Part shown: one piece after another, positions 62,943 to 64,000 of the stretch
How positions within the stretch are numbered: the first letter of the stretch is position 1
Layout of the letters: each line of letters starts with the position of its first letter
Origin: Sphaerochaeta associata
GTDB taxonomy: Bacteria > Spirochaetota > Spirochaetia > Sphaerochaetales > Sphaerochaetaceae
Length of the DNA stretch: 64,000 bases
Reading direction: 5' to 3'
Assembly (NCBI RefSeq): GCF_022869165.1
Contig: NZ_CP094929.1
Span: forward strand, 2,418,001 to 2,482,000
Position numbers and translations under genes: made by a program
The notes under the pieces: generated by a model
Told to the model about the DNA's origin: nothing
Databases searched by the model: none
The model's input: the letters and a program-made list of their open reading frames with translations, nothing else

Positions 62943-64000
62943 ATGAGTTACCATCCGAAACAAACAACCATCTTCTGGTATGACTTGGAGACCTTCGGCC
63001 TGGACAGCAGGTACGACCGAATCGCCCAGTTCGCAGGCCAACGCACCGACTTGGATCTCAATCCCATCGGTGAGCCCATCGTCCTGTACTGCAAACTCAG
63101 TGACGACTATCTTCCCGATCCTCTCTCCTGCACCATAACCGGGATCACCCCCCAGGAGGTGAACAAGAAGGGAATGTGCGAGAACGACCTGATCGAGCGC
63201 ATCAATGCAGAGTTTTCCAAGCCCAATACCGTGGTGGCCGGCTTCAACACCATCCGTTTTGACGATGAATTCATCCGCAACGCCCTCTACCGCAATTTCC
63301 TTGACCCATACAAACGTGAGTGGGAAAACAACTGCAGCCGCTGGGATATCATCGACTTGGTAAGGGCGGCTTACGACCTCAGGCCTGATGGAATCAGCTG
63401 GCCTCCCCGCAAGGAGGAGACAGGCAACCCCACCTTCCGCCTGGTCGCCTTGACAGAGGCCAACAATATCGAGCAGATCGGCGCCCATGATGCGCTGGTA
63501 GATGTAAGGGCCACCATTGCAATCGCCAAGCTCATCAAGGAGAAACAGCCCAAGTTGTATGAGTACTATTTCGCCCTTCGCAACAAGACCCAGGTCAAGA
63601 AAATCGTGCAAACGCCCTTTGGCGAGCCGGTACTCTACACAGCTGCCTTCTTCAGCAAGAACGAGGGGTGTTCGCGCCTGATTACAGCAATCACCCATAT
63701 GAAGAGCAATGCCAACGCCATCATCTGTTTCGACTTGAGCAAGGATGTGGCCCCGCTTCTGAACGCTACAGAAGAGACGCTGCTGAAGACCGAAGGGGTG
63801 TTCACCCTTTCAATCAACAAGTGCCCGTTCGTTTCGCCGTTGAGTGTACTGACAGACCAGCTGGCGATAAAGCTGGGAATAGACAAGGAGCTTGCCCTTT
63901 TCAGGCACAAGCAGATCAGCAGCCACACAAAGCTGTTGATGACCGCACGCAATGTCGTGGACACGTATGAGGGTGTGGATGATGTTGACTTCCAGCTCTA
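62943..64000 (+). CDS. sbcB: exodeoxyribonuclease I, 3' part outside window
   Basis: The frame is open to the window end (352 residues seen; the family has about 475). FWYDLETFGLDSRYDRIAQF (DEDD metal Asp/Glu), VAGFNTIRFDDEFIRNALY and IGAHDALVDVRAT (late Asp) are those of ExoI, a 3'-5' single-strand DNA exonuclease in recombination and mismatch repair. The start has no strong ribosome site; a -10 box lies 6 nt upstream. Confidence 0.92.
   Translation, partial: MSYHPKQTTIFWYDLETFGLDSRYDRIAQFAGQRTDLDLNPIGEPIVLYCKLSDDYLPDPLSCTITGITPQEVNKKGMCENDLIERINAEFSKPNTVVAGFNTIRFDDEFIRNALYRNFLDPYKREWENNCSRWDIIDLVRAAYDLRPDGISWPPRKEETGNPTFRLVALTEANNIEQIGAHDALVDVRATIAIAKLIKEKQPKLYEYYFALRNKTQVKKIVQTPFGEPVLYTAAFFSKNEGCSRLITAITHMKSNANAIICFDLSKDVAPLLNATEETLLKTEGVFTLSINKCPFVSPLSVLTDQLAIKLGIDKELALFRHKQISSHTKLLMTARNVVDTYEGVDDVDFQL

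Noticed and set aside
1-64000. CRISPR arrays, tRNA and rRNA genes
   Set aside because: No regularly spaced repeats, cloverleaf-like sequences or rRNA signatures were noticed on reading; a covariance-model scan could still find a tRNA missed by eye.

Overview
The window reads as bacterial chromosome with several accessory inserts. The gene content fits a free-living anaerobic spirochaete of the Sphaerochaeta type. This is inferred from an InlB-repeat/DUF1566 secreted protein, a solute-binding protein whose signal peptide ends in AGGSRE, a eukaryotic-type hexokinase, an RnfDGEA-plus-NqrF operon and many membrane and regulatory genes. No rRNA, tRNA or CRISPR array was seen, so the assignment rests on protein character only.

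Layout. 1-4350 is the end of a phage-tail-like operon: a large tail-fibre-like protein cut by the window edge, a small CxxC protein, a protein whose C-terminal half is a lattice of 31 cysteines, and a radical SAM/SPASM enzyme directly behind it. This is the most unusual locus in the window: it looks like a peptide-maturation pair carried by a tail module. 4447-8570 is A+T-rich accessory DNA with two unknown genes and a 1935-bp IS1634-type insertion sequence that splits a small zinc-finger-like gene. The target duplication and the original 77-residue reading frame can be rebuilt exactly. 8841-12252 holds a secreted repeat protein and a ComEC-like metallo-hydrolase/DUF3006 pair. 12541-17254 is a serine-recombinase cassette: two small HTH/zinc-ribbon paralogues, a SHOCT-like peptide and two large serine recombinases, the second carrying a fused third copy of the HTH/zinc-ribbon module. 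It is followed by a SymE-like gene, decayed sequence, a DUF4143 ATPase with paired palindromic operators, and an IS1595 transposase remnant.

20442-24758 is mixed housekeeping (GFA protein, metallo-hydrolase, CofE-like ligase, GtrA protein, oxidoreductase). 25034-31545 is an A+T-richer catabolic cluster: LysR regulator, two carboxylate-type permeases, an MmgE/PrpD protein and a PreA-like flavin/Fe-S enzyme. 33176-39241 is a LacI-controlled ABC uptake operon with a divergent glycerophosphodiesterase-like enzyme. Two mirror-image operators each overlap the -35 box of one of two divergent promoters.

39433-64000 is core-like. It contains two GGDEF proteins, two PAP2 phosphatases (one frameshifted), an XRE membrane regulator, hydrolases and an acetyltransferase. 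The respiratory operon rnfDGEA-nqrF lacks an RnfC/NqrA or RnfB gene beside it. Then come an AraC regulator, PyrH, a PflA-like radical SAM enzyme, a patatin phospholipase, a nucleosidase, a PdxK/PdxY-like kinase, a phosphohexomutase, Vsr, hexokinase and the start of exonuclease I (cut by the window end). Several genes have a good -10 box only 6-7 nt before the start codon, which suggests leaderless transcripts.
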